Source: Paraburkholderia unamae
GTDB taxonomy: Bacteria > Pseudomonadota > Gammaproteobacteria > Burkholderiales > Burkholderiaceae
DNA: 64,000 bases
Direction of reading: 5' to 3'
Assembly: GCF_003268775.1 (NCBI RefSeq)
Contig: NZ_QLSU01000038.1
Coordinates: 24,072 to 88,071 of the forward strand
Position 1 is the stretch's first letter; every line of letters begins with the position of its first letter. Shown here piece after piece: positions 1-8,832 of this stretch. The position numbers were made by a program, and so were the translations under genes. A model generated the notes under the pieces. It was not told where the DNA came from, did not search any database, and worked only from the letters and a program-made list of their open reading frames with translations.

Positions 1-932
1 TTGTCGAGGAACTGCTCGCCGCCGGCGCGCCGGTTTCGGCGCACTGGATTGCCGACCGCCAGAGCGGCCCGCTCATCGCACGCTACGGCACGCCAGGGCA
101 GAAGGCGTTCTACCTGCCGCGCATCTGCAAGGCCGAGGCGTTTTTCTGTATCGGCATGAGCGAGCCGAATGCGGGCTCCGACCTCGCAAGCGTGCGCACG
201 CGCGCCGAGCGCACGGCCACCGGCTGGCGTCTTTCGGGCCGCAAGATCTGGACGACCAACGCCCCGCACTCGCACTACATGATCGCGCTCGTGCGCACCT
301 CGGGCGTGCCCGAGGACCGGCACCGCGGGCTCTCACAACTGATCGTGGACCTCTCGCTGCCTGGCGTCCATGTCGCGCCGATCCGCGACCTCACGGGCGA
401 CGCGCACTTCTCCGAAGTCACGTTCGACGACGTGGAATTGCCCGCCGACGCGCTGATCGGCTCCGAAGGCGCAGGCTGGGAACAGGTGAGCGCCGAACTC
501 GCGTTCGAACGCAGCGGCCCCGAGCGCATCTATTCGAGCATCGTGCTGCTCGAAGAATGGGCGCATACGTTGCGCGAGGCCAAGCGCACGAAGCAAGCGC
601 CGGTGAGCGAAAGCGATCGCCGCACGCTCGGCGCGTTCGTGACCGAACTGGCCACGCTGCGCGCGATGTCGGTGGCCGTGACGGGCCAGCTTGCCGATGG
701 CGCGAGCCCCGCCACCCAGGCCGCGCTGGTGAAGGACCTGGGCACGAGCTTCGAGCAAAGCGTGCCCACGCTGATCGGCGACGCGCTCGGCGCGCATCCC
801 CAGCAAGCCGTGACGCCCGAGCTTGCCGGCACGCTCGACTACGTGACGAAAATCGCACCGTCGTATTCGCTGCGCGGCGGCACGCGCGAGATCCTGCGCG
901 GCATGATCGCGCGCGGTCTCGGACTGCGCTAA
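1..932 (+). CDS. Acyl-CoA dehydrogenase, 5' truncated by window edge
   Basis: FAD-dependent alpha,beta-dehydrogenation of an acyl-CoA thioester. The reading frame is open from base 3, so the gene begins before the window and about 310 residues are visible. The middle domain has the FAD/substrate signature IGMSEPNAGSDLA followed by GRKIWTTNAP. The C-terminal four-helix domain ends in SLRGGTREILRGMIARGLGLR. The next gene, 12 bp downstream, is a second, more divergent acyl-CoA dehydrogenase, so the two are probably cotranscribed and may form a heteromeric enzyme of the kind known from sterol side-chain degradation. Substrate cannot be read from the sequence. Confidence 0.9.
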   Translation, partial: VEELLAAGAPVSAHWIADRQSGPLIARYGTPGQKAFYLPRICKAEAFFCIGMSEPNAGSDLASVRTRAERTATGWRLSGRKIWTTNAPHSHYMIALVRTSGVPEDRHRGLSQLIVDLSLPGVHVAPIRDLTGDAHFSEVTFDDVELPADALIGSEGAGWEQVSAELAFERSGPERIYSSIVLLEEWAHTLREAKRTKQAPVSESDRRTLGAFVTELATLRAMSVAVTGQLADGASPATQAALVKDLGTSFEQSVPTLIGDALGAHPQQAVTPELAGTLDYVTKIAPSYSLRGGTREILRGMIARGLGLR

Positions 933-944
933 AGGGAGAAGAAC

Positions 945-1973
945 ATGGAGGAGAACACCATGGATGACATGCTGACCGAATCGGCGGAAAACGTGCTCGC
1001 GCAATGCTGCACGCCGCAATTCGTGCGCACCGTGGAGGCGGCGCGCGAACGCGGCGCGGGCCGCGACCTGTGGGATCAGCTCGACGCACTCGGCTTTCTC
1101 GACGCGCTCGTGCCCGAAGACAAGGGTGGCTCGGGTTTGCGCCTCGCCGCCACGACGGGCGCGCTGTTCGCATTCGGCGCGCATGCGCTGCCGCTGCCGG
1201 CCGCGCACACCATGATCGCGCGCGATCTGCTCGCGCGCGCGGGCGTCGAAGCGCCGCGCGGGCCCATCGCGCTTGCGCTCGCCCATGCCTCGCGGCATGG
1301 CGCGGCATTCGTGCCATACGGCCTCGTTGCCGACGCCATCATCGTCGAAACCGCCGATGGCGTGAGCCTCGTTTCGCTCGCCGCTGCCGAAGTCCAGGCC
1401 CACGGCGACAGCCTCGACGCCACGCTCACGTGGCCCGCGCACGCGGCGCGCGCGCTGCCGTCAACGGTGCGCGGCGTGGCGGAGCTGGGTGCGCTCGCCA
1501 CGGCGGCGACCATGGCGGGCGCCATGCAGCGCGTGTTCGACATGACGCTCGGCTACGTGAACGAGCGCCAGCAGTTCGGCCGCTCGCTCGGTAAATTCCA
1601 GGCGGTGCAACAGCAGTTGAGCGTGATGGCCGAGCATGTGGCCGCCACGCGCGTGGCCGCGCAACTGGGCTGCGCGGGGCATGGCACCTCGGAGCAGCGC
1701 CTTGCGGCCGCGATCGCGAAGGCGCGCGCCAGCCGCGCGGCGCCGCTCGTGGCCAACGGCGCGCACGCGCTCACGGGCGCGATGGGCATCACCGCCGAGT
1801 TCGATCTCCAGCTCCATACGCGCCGGTTGCATGCGCAACGTTTGCAGTATGGATCGGAGTCCTATTGGGATGAGGTGGTCGGCGCGCACGCCATCGACCG
1901 CTGGAGCAGCGTCGCCGCAGGCGTCGTCGGCATCTTCGACGCGCTCGACGAAGCGGTTGCGACCGCTTCGTGA
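945..1973 (+). CDS. Acyl-CoA dehydrogenase family protein, probable partner subunit
   Basis: 342 aa, shorter and more divergent than typical acyl-CoA dehydrogenases (about 380 aa). The C-terminal FAD-binding helices are recognisable (GYVNERQQFGRSLGKFQAVQQQ), but the usual glycine-rich terminal motif is replaced by RLQYGSESYWDEVVGAHA. Such members are often the non-catalytic partner in alpha2-beta2 complexes; that role here is inferred from divergence and from the 12-bp spacing to the upstream dehydrogenase. Two starts are possible, ATG 945 (after AGGGAGAA) or ATG 960 (after GGAGGAG). It converges with the carbamoylase gene, with 7 bp between stops. Confidence 0.82.
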   Translation: MEENTMDDMLTESAENVLAQCCTPQFVRTVEAARERGAGRDLWDQLDALGFLDALVPEDKGGSGLRLAATTGALFAFGAHALPLPAAHTMIARDLLARAGVEAPRGPIALALAHASRHGAAFVPYGLVADAIIVETADGVSLVSLAAAEVQAHGDSLDATLTWPAHAARALPSTVRGVAELGALATAATMAGAMQRVFDMTLGYVNERQQFGRSLGKFQAVQQQLSVMAEHVAATRVAAQLGCAGHGTSEQRLAAAIAKARASRAAPLVANGAHALTGAMGITAEFDLQLHTRRLHAQRLQYGSESYWDEVVGAHAIDRWSSVAAGVVGIFDALDEAVATAS

Positions 1974-1980
1974 CCGGCGG

Positions 1981-3240
1981 TCACGCAAGCGCGACGCGCC
2001 TCACCACGACGTCGAGTAGCACGTTCGCGCCGTCGATGAGCTGATCGTCGTCCGTATGCTCGCGCGGGTTGTGGCTGATGCCGCCACGGCTCGGCACGAA
2101 GATCATGGCGGACGGCGCGATGCGCGCGATCATCTGGGCGTCGTGGCCCGCGCCCGAGGTCATGCGGCGATGCGAAAAGCCCAGCCGCGCCGCCGACGCC
2201 TCGATGACATCGAGCAGGGCCGCGTCGAACACCACCGGCTCGAAACGCACGAGGCGCTCGGTCTCGATCTTCACGCCCTCGCGCTGCGCCGCCTCGACGA
2301 GAAAGTCCGCAAGACGCCGCTCGGCTTCTTGCAGGCGCGCTTCGTCGGGGTCGCGCAAATCCACCGTGAACACGGCCTTGCGAGGAATCACGTTGATCAC
2401 GTTAGGCTCGATGTTCAGCATGCCGATGGTCGCGAGCGTCGTGCCGCTTTGCACCGCGAGTTCGCGCAGAAACGTCGCGACCGCGGCGGCCACCCAGCCG
2501 GCGTCGTGACGCAGATGCGTGGGCGTGGTGCCCGCATGGTTGGCGCTGCCCTGCACGGTCACGCGCTGCCACGAAATGCCTTGCAGATTCTCGACCACGC
2601 CAATTCGCACGTTCTCCGCTTCGAGTATCGGCCCCTGCTCGATATGCAGTTCGACGTACTCGTGCGGCACGATCGCCCCCGGCTCCATGTCGCCCGCGTA
2701 ACCAATGCGCGCGAGTTCGTCGCCAAGACGCGTGCCGTCGATGCCGCGCGTCGCCAGCGCCTCGTCCACGGCGAGGCCGCCCGCGTAGACGAGCGAGCCC
2801 ATCATGTCGGGCTGGTAGCGCACGCCCTCTTCGTTCGTGAAAGCGCCAACGGTAATGGCGCGGCGCGGCTTGACTCCGGCCTCGCGAAAGGCGCGCACCA
2901 CGGCGAGACCGGCCAGCACGCCGTAGCAACCGTCCAGCTCACCGGCGTTGCGTACCGTGTCGATGTGCGAGCCGAGCATGAGCGGGCGGTGCGCGCGGTC
3001 GTCGGCATCCTGCGTGTCGGCGCGCAAGGTGCCGAACACATTGCCGATGCGATCGATCGTCACGTCGAGATCGAGTTCGCGCATCCAGGCGACCACGCGG
3101 TCGCGGCCGGCCTTTTCGTCGTCGCTCAGCGCAATACGCGTGCGGCCGCCCGCGTCGGGGTCCGCGCCGATCTCGCCTAGCTCGCGCAGTTGCCGCAGCA
3201 GCAACTCGCCGTTCAGTTTGAGTGTCGTCTGGGTGGTCAT
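1981..3240 (-). CDS. Zn-dependent hydrolase, N-carbamoyl-L-amino acid hydrolase / allantoate amidohydrolase family
   Basis: 419 aa M20-superfamily amidase. Binuclear metal ligands are visible: GSHIDTV (H92, D94), LDGCYGV (D103), FTNEEGV (E137, E138) and a later HIEQGP. The family hydrolyses N-carbamoyl amino acids or ureido acids. Its ATG overlaps the TGA of the upstream M20 gene (ATGA overlap, 3237-3240), so the two are translationally coupled and lie in one operon with the diaminopropionate ammonia-lyase gene. Substrate is uncertain between N-carbamoyl amino acid, allantoate and ureidoglycolate; the operon context favours amino-acid derivatives. Confidence 0.88.
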   Translation of the reverse strand: MTTQTTLKLNGELLLRQLRELGEIGADPDAGGRTRIALSDDEKAGRDRVVAWMRELDLDVTIDRIGNVFGTLRADTQDADDRAHRPLMLGSHIDTVRNAGELDGCYGVLAGLAVVRAFREAGVKPRRAITVGAFTNEEGVRYQPDMMGSLVYAGGLAVDEALATRGIDGTRLGDELARIGYAGDMEPGAIVPHEYVELHIEQGPILEAENVRIGVVENLQGISWQRVTVQGSANHAGTTPTHLRHDAGWVAAAVATFLRELAVQSGTTLATIGMLNIEPNVINVIPRKAVFTVDLRDPDEARLQEAERRLADFLVEAAQREGVKIETERLVRFEPVVFDAALLDVIEASAARLGFSHRRMTSGAGHDAQMIARIAPSAMIFVPSRGGISHNPREHTDDDQLIDGANVLLDVVVRRVALA

Positions 3241-4418
3241 GGGCGCTCCGCCGTTGCGAGGCGCGGCAATTCCAGCCGCGCGATTTCAGCGAAGTAACGC
3301 GCGCCGGTCATCAGGATGTCGTCGTTGAAGTCATAGCTCGCGTTATGCAGCGCGATGCCGCCGCGCTCCGGCGTTTCGCCGTTGCCGATAAAGACGAAGT
3401 TGCCCGGCACCACCTGCAAGAACGCGCCGAAGTCCTCGGAGATCATCATCGGCACGACGTTGGCGTCGACATTCGCCTCGCCCGCCACGTTGCGCGCCGC
3501 CTGAACCGCAACGCCGACGAACGCCTCCGAATTGACCGTGGGCGCGAACTCGTGCGTGTATTCGAATTGGCATTCGGCGCCGTGCGTGCGGCAAATGCCC
3601 TCGCTCACCTCGCGCATGCGGGTTTCGAGCAGCGCCTGCACGTCCTTCGAATAGCTGCGCGTGTCGCCCTTGATGACGACGTTCGACGGCGTAGCGTTGC
3701 GAATGCCGTCCGTGATGAACTCCGTGCACGAGATCACGGCTTGCAGGCTCGGGTCGAGATTGCGCGAGACGATGGTTTGCAGCGCGAGCACGATTTGCGA
3801 GCCGATCACGATCGGGTCGACGCCCATATGCGGGCGCGCGGCGTGGGCGCCTCGCCCCTTGATATGGATGACGAAATTATCTTCGCTGGCCATGATGCCG
3901 CCCGCGCGCGTGGCGAACGAGCCGGCCGGCATCCCCGGCATGTTGTGCGCGCCGAAAATCGCGTCCACGGGAAAGCGTTCGAACAAGCCGTCGGCCATCA
4001 TCGCTTTCGCGCCGCGGCCATGTTCCTCGGCTGGCTGGAAAATAAACCGCACCGTGCCGTTGAAGTCGCGCCGCTCGGCCAGCAGGCGCGCGGCGCCCAG
4101 GATCATCGACATATGGCCGTCGTGGCCGCACGCATGCATCTTCCCCGCGATCAGCGAAGCGTGGGCGCGGCCCGGCGCATGCTCCGCGATATTCAAGGCG
4201 TCCATGTCGGCGCGCAGGCCGATGGCGCGCTTGCCGCCGCCCACCTTGAGGCTCGCCACGAGCCCGGTGCCGCCTATGCCGCGATGCACCTCCAGCCCGA
4301 GGGTTTCGAGTATCTTCGCCACGTAGTCGGACGTATTGACCTCCTCGAAGCCGGTTTCGGGGCGCTGGTGGAGATACTGGCGCCAGCTTTTGAGCTGGCC
4401 TTGCAGTGTGCTTTCCAT
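3237..4418 (-). CDS. M20 family amidohydrolase (hippurate hydrolase / N-acyl-L-amino acid amidohydrolase type)
   Basis: 393 aa. The start is taken at ATG 4418 because AAAGGAC lies at the right distance upstream and the protein then begins MESTLQGQLKSWRQYLHQRPE, the usual N-terminus of this family; the frame is open further upstream. Metal site motifs: HACGHDGH (C97, H99) and PAEEHGRG (E131, E132, H133). The family removes acyl groups from N-acyl amino acids in the cytoplasm. It sits between the diaminopropionate ammonia-lyase gene (41-bp gap) and the carbamoylase gene (4-bp overlap). The lyase plus M20-hydrolase pairing resembles ygeX-ygeY of E. coli. Confidence 0.88.
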   Translation of the reverse strand: MESTLQGQLKSWRQYLHQRPETGFEEVNTSDYVAKILETLGLEVHRGIGGTGLVASLKVGGGKRAIGLRADMDALNIAEHAPGRAHASLIAGKMHACGHDGHMSMILGAARLLAERRDFNGTVRFIFQPAEEHGRGAKAMMADGLFERFPVDAIFGAHNMPGMPAGSFATRAGGIMASEDNFVIHIKGRGAHAARPHMGVDPIVIGSQIVLALQTIVSRNLDPSLQAVISCTEFITDGIRNATPSNVVIKGDTRSYSKDVQALLETRMREVSEGICRTHGAECQFEYTHEFAPTVNSEAFVGVAVQAARNVAGEANVDANVVPMMISEDFGAFLQVVPGNFVFIGNGETPERGGIALHNASYDFNDDILMTGARYFAEIARLELPRLATAERP

Positions 4419-4459
4419 GCAGTTGTCCTTTTCTGTGCTCGCCGTTCGGATCCGTTCGA

Positions 4460-5677
4460 TTACTGCGTGAGTTGTCCGAGCCACGCGTCGCGATGCGCCG
4501 CCACATCCTCCGCGGGCACGCCCACGAGCTGCGCGTACACGCCCGGCGCCGTGGCGCCTTCCGTGCTGATGAGCAGCACGCGCGCGTTGGCGTCGAGACC
4601 GACCGCGCGCGCGAGGTCGGGCTCGCCCATCAGCCGCGCGAAGCCCGCCAGGCCCGCCGCGCCCGATTCGCCGGACACGACAGGCACGTCGTTGCCCGTG
4701 CCCGCCGCGAGACTGCGCATCGCTTCGACGGCTTCGTTATCGTCGATCAGCAAGAAGTCGTCCACGCAGGGCTCGAGAATTTTCCACGCGAGCGGCGACG
4801 CTTCTCCGCACGCAAGGCCCGCCATGACGGAATCGACCGAACCCGTGGCCTTCGCCGCCTGACCGGCGATGGCGCTTTGATAGAGACAATCGGCCTGACG
4901 CGGTTCGACCACGATGAAGCGCGGGCGCGCCACGCCATCATGCTCCCAGAGATAACTGGCCACACCGGCCGCGAGGCCGCCCACGCCGCCCTGGAGGAAA
5001 ACGTGCGTCCACGCCGCGTCGCGCGATTGCTCGATGATTTCCGCCGCAATCGTCCCATATCCTTGCATGACGTCGCGCGGAATCGCTTCATAGCCTTCGT
5101 ATGACGTATCGGAGACGACGTGCCAGCCGTTCGTCTTCGCGAGTTGCGCCGCGTGCTCGACCGACTCGTCGTAGTTCCCCGCAATGCGCACGATGCGCGC
5201 GCCGTAGGCGGCGATTGCCGCCTCGCGCTCGGCGCTGACGTTCGCATGCAGCACGATCACGCAGTGGCAGCCGATGGCGCGCGCCGCTGCGGCTAGCGCC
5301 TTGCCGTGGTTGCCGTCGGTCGCGCTGATGACCGTGAGGTTCGCGACCATTTCGGCGTAACGGCCCTCGATCAACGCCCGGGCGTCGATATCGTGCATGG
5401 GCCACAGGCGCATGACGAGGCGCATCAGCGCGATGGGCGCGCCAAGCGCCTTGAAGCTGCCCAGAGGAGAACGAAGCGATTCGTCCTTCAAGCCCACGCG
5501 GGCAACGCCCAGTTGCGCGGCCAGCCCGCCCAGTTCCCAGAGCGGGGTCGGCTCGGGGCTGATGAGATTCCAGCCGGCCAGCCATGCGCGGCTTTCGTCG
5601 CCGGACTTCATGTTGAGGATGCCGCGCAGCGTCTCGGGGTACGGACTGCGCGTGGCGCGAGGATTGGCGATCAGCAT
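4460..5677 (-). CDS. dpaL: Diaminopropionate ammonia-lyase
   Basis: 405 aa PLP enzyme of fold type II. The PLP lysine lies in PLGSFKALGAP (K76), followed by a SATDGNHGKALA phosphate/substrate loop and a glycine-rich FLQGGVGGLAAG segment. The family converts 2,3-diaminopropionate to pyruvate and ammonia and can act on serine or threonine. Full length for the family (about 400 aa). It is the first gene of a three-gene reverse-strand operon with an M20 hydrolase and a carbamoylase-like enzyme, and diverges from an Lrp/AsnC regulator across 117 bp. It could instead be a related threonine-dehydratase-like lyase, but the family match is good. Confidence 0.88.
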   Translation of the reverse strand: MLIANPRATRSPYPETLRGILNMKSGDESRAWLAGWNLISPEPTPLWELGGLAAQLGVARVGLKDESLRSPLGSFKALGAPIALMRLVMRLWPMHDIDARALIEGRYAEMVANLTVISATDGNHGKALAAAARAIGCHCVIVLHANVSAEREAAIAAYGARIVRIAGNYDESVEHAAQLAKTNGWHVVSDTSYEGYEAIPRDVMQGYGTIAAEIIEQSRDAAWTHVFLQGGVGGLAAGVASYLWEHDGVARPRFIVVEPRQADCLYQSAIAGQAAKATGSVDSVMAGLACGEASPLAWKILEPCVDDFLLIDDNEAVEAMRSLAAGTGNDVPVVSGESGAAGLAGFARLMGEPDLARAVGLDANARVLLISTEGATAPGVYAQLVGVPAEDVAAHRDAWLGQLTQ

Positions 5678-5794
5678 GCGTAAGGGCTCCGGTGGGCTTG
5701 CGATATCGAAATGATATTGCGCAGACCCCGCGAAAAAGTCTCATAATGCGAGCGCCGCACGCAAAAAAATATCGACTTTCAGGCTCCCGTGTAA

Positions 5795-6280
5795 ATGGAA
5801 ATGGCGACACATCTCGATTCCTTCGACCGCAAGCTCCTGATGGAAGTGCAGCGCGACGCCCAGACCCCGCAAAACGAACTCGGCGTGCGTGTGAACCTCT
5901 CCACCGCCGCCGTGAACCGGCGTCTGCGTCGCCTCGCCGACGAGGGTGTGATCGACCGTTACGCGGCCATCCTGTCGCCCGAAAAGGTCGATCACCCCAT
6001 TACGATCGTGGCCAACGTCGAGGTGGAGAGCGAGCAGATCGATCTGCTCGACGCCATGAAGCGCACGTTCGCGCGCTGCCCGCAGGTTCAGCAGTGCTAC
6101 TACGTGGCGGGCGAGTGGGATTTCGTGCTGATTCTCGCGGTGCGCAACATGGACCAGTACACCGAACTCACGCGCGAACTGTTCTTTTCGAACAATAACG
6201 TGAAGCGGTTCAAGACCCTCGTGAGCATGAGCCGCGTGAAGGTCGGACTCGAAGTCCCGCTCGATGCGGGCGACGCGTAA
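5795..6280 (+). CDS. Lrp/AsnC family transcriptional regulator
   Basis: 161 aa. An N-terminal winged helix (FDRKLLMEVQRDAQTPQNELGVRVNLSTAAVNRRLRRLADEGVI) is followed by a RAM/AsnC ligand-binding domain ending near residue 155. Divergently transcribed from dpaL, so it most likely senses an amino acid and controls the dpaL operon and itself from the shared 117-bp region. The start could be ATG 5795 or ATG 5801; no strong Shine-Dalgarno precedes either. The intergenic region is locally AT-rich (ATGATATT, AAAAAAATATCG), as expected for an Lrp-type target. Confidence 0.88.
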   Translation: MEMATHLDSFDRKLLMEVQRDAQTPQNELGVRVNLSTAAVNRRLRRLADEGVIDRYAAILSPEKVDHPITIVANVEVESEQIDLLDAMKRTFARCPQVQQCYYVAGEWDFVLILAVRNMDQYTELTRELFFSNNNVKRFKTLVSMSRVKVGLEVPLDAGDA

Positions 6281-6404
6281 CCGGTGTGGATGCAAAAATC
6301 CATCGTTTTGCGCGCGCTTTCCGATAATTTTTATCGCGCCGCTATGCGAGGATCGGGCATGACGCCTTGCCAGGCCCACGATTCGAAACAAGGAGCGACG
6401 CCCC

Positions 6405-7169
6405 ATGAGCAGCAACACGCCACATCACGCGGGAATGACGGGAGACGAAGCGCTATTCCACGATCCGGCGATCGTGCCTTTGCGCGCGGACCTCGCGCTC
6501 GCCCTGCGCGCCGCCGCGCATTTCGGGCTCGGTGAAGGGGTCTGCAACCACTTCAGCGTGGCGTTGCCCGGCGAAGCGGGGCGCTTTCTGCTGAACCCGC
6601 GCGGCCTGATGTGGAGCGAGGTGAAGGCCGACGACATCGTGATCGTCAACGCCGAGGGGCGCGTGATCGCGGGGCGTCACGAAGTCGAGCCCACGGCGAT
6701 GTTCATCCATGCCGCCATCCACCGTATCGCGAACAAGCAGTGCGTGCTGCATACCCACATGCCCTACGCCACCGCGCTCACGCTCACGGAGGACTGCGGG
6801 CTCGATACGACCTTGTCGCAGAACGCCATGCGCTATCACGGCCGCATTGCGCTGGACCGCGACTATAACGGCCTGGCGCTCGGTCCCGAGGAAGGCGAGC
6901 GCATTGCGCACGCGCTGGGCGGCAAGGATATCGGCTTTCTCGGCAATCACGGCGTCGTGGTGTGCGGCGAGCGCATCGATTACGCGTTCGACGACCTCTA
7001 CTACCTGGAGCGCGCCTGCGCGGCGCAGGTGCTCGCGCTTTCCACGGGGCGCGCGTTGCGGCCCGTGGCCGCCGGGCTGGCGCAACAGGTGGCCAGTCAG
7101 GTTCAGGGCGAGCGGCTTCAGTCGGAATTGTTCTTCACCGCGTTGAGGAGAACGTTGATTCACCCGTGA
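6405..7169 (+). CDS. Class II aldolase/adducin family protein
   Basis: 254 aa. Zn-binding histidines are visible in VLHTHMPYATAL and FLGNHGVVV, typical of fuculose-phosphate aldolase and adducin-head proteins. Preceded by AAGGAGC at a good distance. Many bacterial members of this length are of unknown substrate; some are sugar-phosphate aldolases, others decarboxylases. It stands alone: Lrp lies upstream on the same strand and a crotonase gene converges from downstream, so context gives no substrate. Confidence 0.85.
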   Translation: MSSNTPHHAGMTGDEALFHDPAIVPLRADLALALRAAAHFGLGEGVCNHFSVALPGEAGRFLLNPRGLMWSEVKADDIVIVNAEGRVIAGRHEVEPTAMFIHAAIHRIANKQCVLHTHMPYATALTLTEDCGLDTTLSQNAMRYHGRIALDRDYNGLALGPEEGERIAHALGGKDIGFLGNHGVVVCGERIDYAFDDLYYLERACAAQVLALSTGRALRPVAAGLAQQVASQVQGERLQSELFFTALRRTLIHP

Positions 7170-7240
7170 TTCAACCGTGCAGGCGGCGCACCACGGACGG
7201 GGCCGCCGCGCCCCGTCGCAAGCGGCCCACGCGTTCGCCG

Positions 7241-8005
7241 CTACTTCCCCTGCCACACCGCCTTGCGCTTTTCCGCAAACGCGGCCGCGCCCTCGCGCGC
7301 GTCGGCCGATGCGAACACCGGGTCCGTGATCTCGCGCTGGCGCGTGAACATCTCGGCGCTCGTCCAGTCGCGCGACTCGCGCATCACACGCTTGCTCGCG
7401 GCCACCGCGAGCGGCCCGTTCGCGACGATCTTTTGCGCGAGTTCGAGCGCCCCGGCCAGCGCCTCGCCCGGCGGCGTGAGGCGGTTGACGAGGCCGAACT
7501 CGTAGGCCCGTTGCGCGCCGAACATGTCGCCGGTGAGCACGAGTTCCATGGCGATGCGCTCGGGCAACTGCTGTTGCAGGCGCAACAATCCGCCGGCGGC
7601 CGCGCACAGGCCGCGCTTCACTTCGGGCAGGCCGAACTGCGCGTTGTTCGCAGCCACGACGAGATCGCTCGCCAGCGCGAGTTCGAAGCCGCCCGCCAGC
7701 GCATAGCCCTCCACCGCCGCAATCAGCGGCTTGCCCGGCGGCGCTTCCGTGATGCCCGCGAAGCCGCGGCCCGGCAGGCTCGGCCGCTCGCCCTTGAGAA
7801 AGCCCTTCAGGTCCATCCCCGCGCAAAACGTGCCGCCCGCGCCGGTGATGATGGCGAGGCGCAGATCGTCGCGCCGCGCCAGTTCGTCGAGGGCCGCGGC
7901 AATCGCCTCGGCCACCGCTTTCGTGCAGGCGTTGCGCGCCTCGGGGCGGTTGATCGTGAGAATCTGAATACCGTCGCGGTATTCGATCAGCAACTCGTCG
8001 CTCAT
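7241..8005 (-). CDS. Enoyl-CoA hydratase/isomerase (crotonase) family
   Basis: 254 aa from ATG 8005; the frame is open upstream into the SDR gene, but the family N-terminus starts at MSDELLIEYRDGIQILTINRPEARN. The oxyanion-hole segment AGGTFCAGMDLKG and both catalytic glutamate regions (AGGFELALASD and FGLPEVKRGLCAAAGG) are present, so hydratase activity is plausible. It hydrates trans-2-enoyl-CoA in beta-oxidation. Last gene of a reverse-strand operon thiolase-SDR-crotonase, 13 bp after the SDR gene. Confidence 0.9.
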   Translation of the reverse strand: MSDELLIEYRDGIQILTINRPEARNACTKAVAEAIAAALDELARRDDLRLAIITGAGGTFCAGMDLKGFLKGERPSLPGRGFAGITEAPPGKPLIAAVEGYALAGGFELALASDLVVAANNAQFGLPEVKRGLCAAAGGLLRLQQQLPERIAMELVLTGDMFGAQRAYEFGLVNRLTPPGEALAGALELAQKIVANGPLAVAASKRVMRESRDWTSAEMFTRQREITDPVFASADAREGAAAFAEKRKAVWQGK

Positions 8006-8018
8006 CGTCGGCCTCGCT

Positions 8019-8798
8019 TTAGCGCGGTTGCATGCGAATCGCGCCGTCCAGACGGATCGTTTCGCCGTTGAGCATCGGGTTCTCCAGAATGTGCAGCGCG
8101 AGCGCGGCGAATTCGTCGGCTTCGCCCAGACGCGGCGGAAACGGCACCATGCGGCCCAGCGAATCGCGAATCTCCTCGGGCAGACGCGCGAGCAGCGGCG
8201 TGTCGAACAGGCCCGGCGCGATCGTGCAGACACGGATGCCCTTGCTTGCGAGATCGCGCGCGGCCACGAGCGTCATGCCGACCACGCCGGCTTTGGACGA
8301 CGCATACGGCACCTGCCCGATCTGCCCTTCGTACGCGGCCACCGACGCCGTGAGCACGCACGCGCCGCGCTCGCCGCCCGCGTCGGGCTCGTTGCGCGCC
8401 ATCGCCGCCGCCGCGAGTCGCAACGCGTTGAAGGTGCCGAAGAGATTCACGCGCACCACGTTTTCGTAGGCTTCGAGCGAACCCGGCGAGCCGTCTTTTT
8501 CGATCAGGCGCACCGCGCCGCCGCGCCCCGCGCAATGCACGAGCGAGCGCAGCGTGCCGCGCTTCGTGGCCGCTTCGAAGACAGCGTTCATGTCGTCGGC
8601 GCTCGTCACGTCGGCGGGCACGAAGCTCGCCTGCGCGCCCAGTTCGTCAGCCACGGCCGCGCCGCGCGAACTGGCGAGGTCGGCGATCACCACCTGCGCG
8701 CCCTTCGCGAGCAAACGCTTCGCGCTCGCGAGGCCGAGCCCCGACGCGCCGCCCGTCACCACCGCCACCGTGCCTGCAAATTTGTTCTGTTCGTTCAT
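8019..8798 (-). CDS. SDR family NAD(P)-dependent 3-hydroxyacyl-CoA dehydrogenase (HSD17B10-like)
   Basis: 259 aa Rossmann oxidoreductase: TGGASGLGLA nucleotide-binding loop, ADLASSRG acidic cofactor-selecting segment (favouring NAD), catalytic Ser in VLTASVAA, and YASSK with catalytic Tyr and Lys. The C-terminal IAPGLFDTPLLARLP matches type-II 3-hydroxyacyl-CoA dehydrogenases related to human HSD17B10, which act on short branched 3-hydroxyacyl-CoAs. It lies between thiolase and crotonase genes, consistent with the third step of one beta-oxidation cycle. Confidence 0.9.
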   Translation of the reverse strand: MNEQNKFAGTVAVVTGGASGLGLASAKRLLAKGAQVVIADLASSRGAAVADELGAQASFVPADVTSADDMNAVFEAATKRGTLRSLVHCAGRGGAVRLIEKDGSPGSLEAYENVVRVNLFGTFNALRLAAAAMARNEPDAGGERGACVLTASVAAYEGQIGQVPYASSKAGVVGMTLVAARDLASKGIRVCTIAPGLFDTPLLARLPEEIRDSLGRMVPFPPRLGEADEFAALALHILENPMLNGETIRLDGAIRMQPR

Positions 8799-8832
8799 GG
8801 GTCGTTTCTCCTTCGTTGTTCGGGGTTGCGCG

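Noticed and set aside
4419..4484. N-terminal extension of the M20 hydrolase to ATG 4484
   Set aside because: The extension overlaps the dpaL 3' end and lacks a ribosome site, whereas ATG 4418 has AAAGGAC and the family N-terminus.
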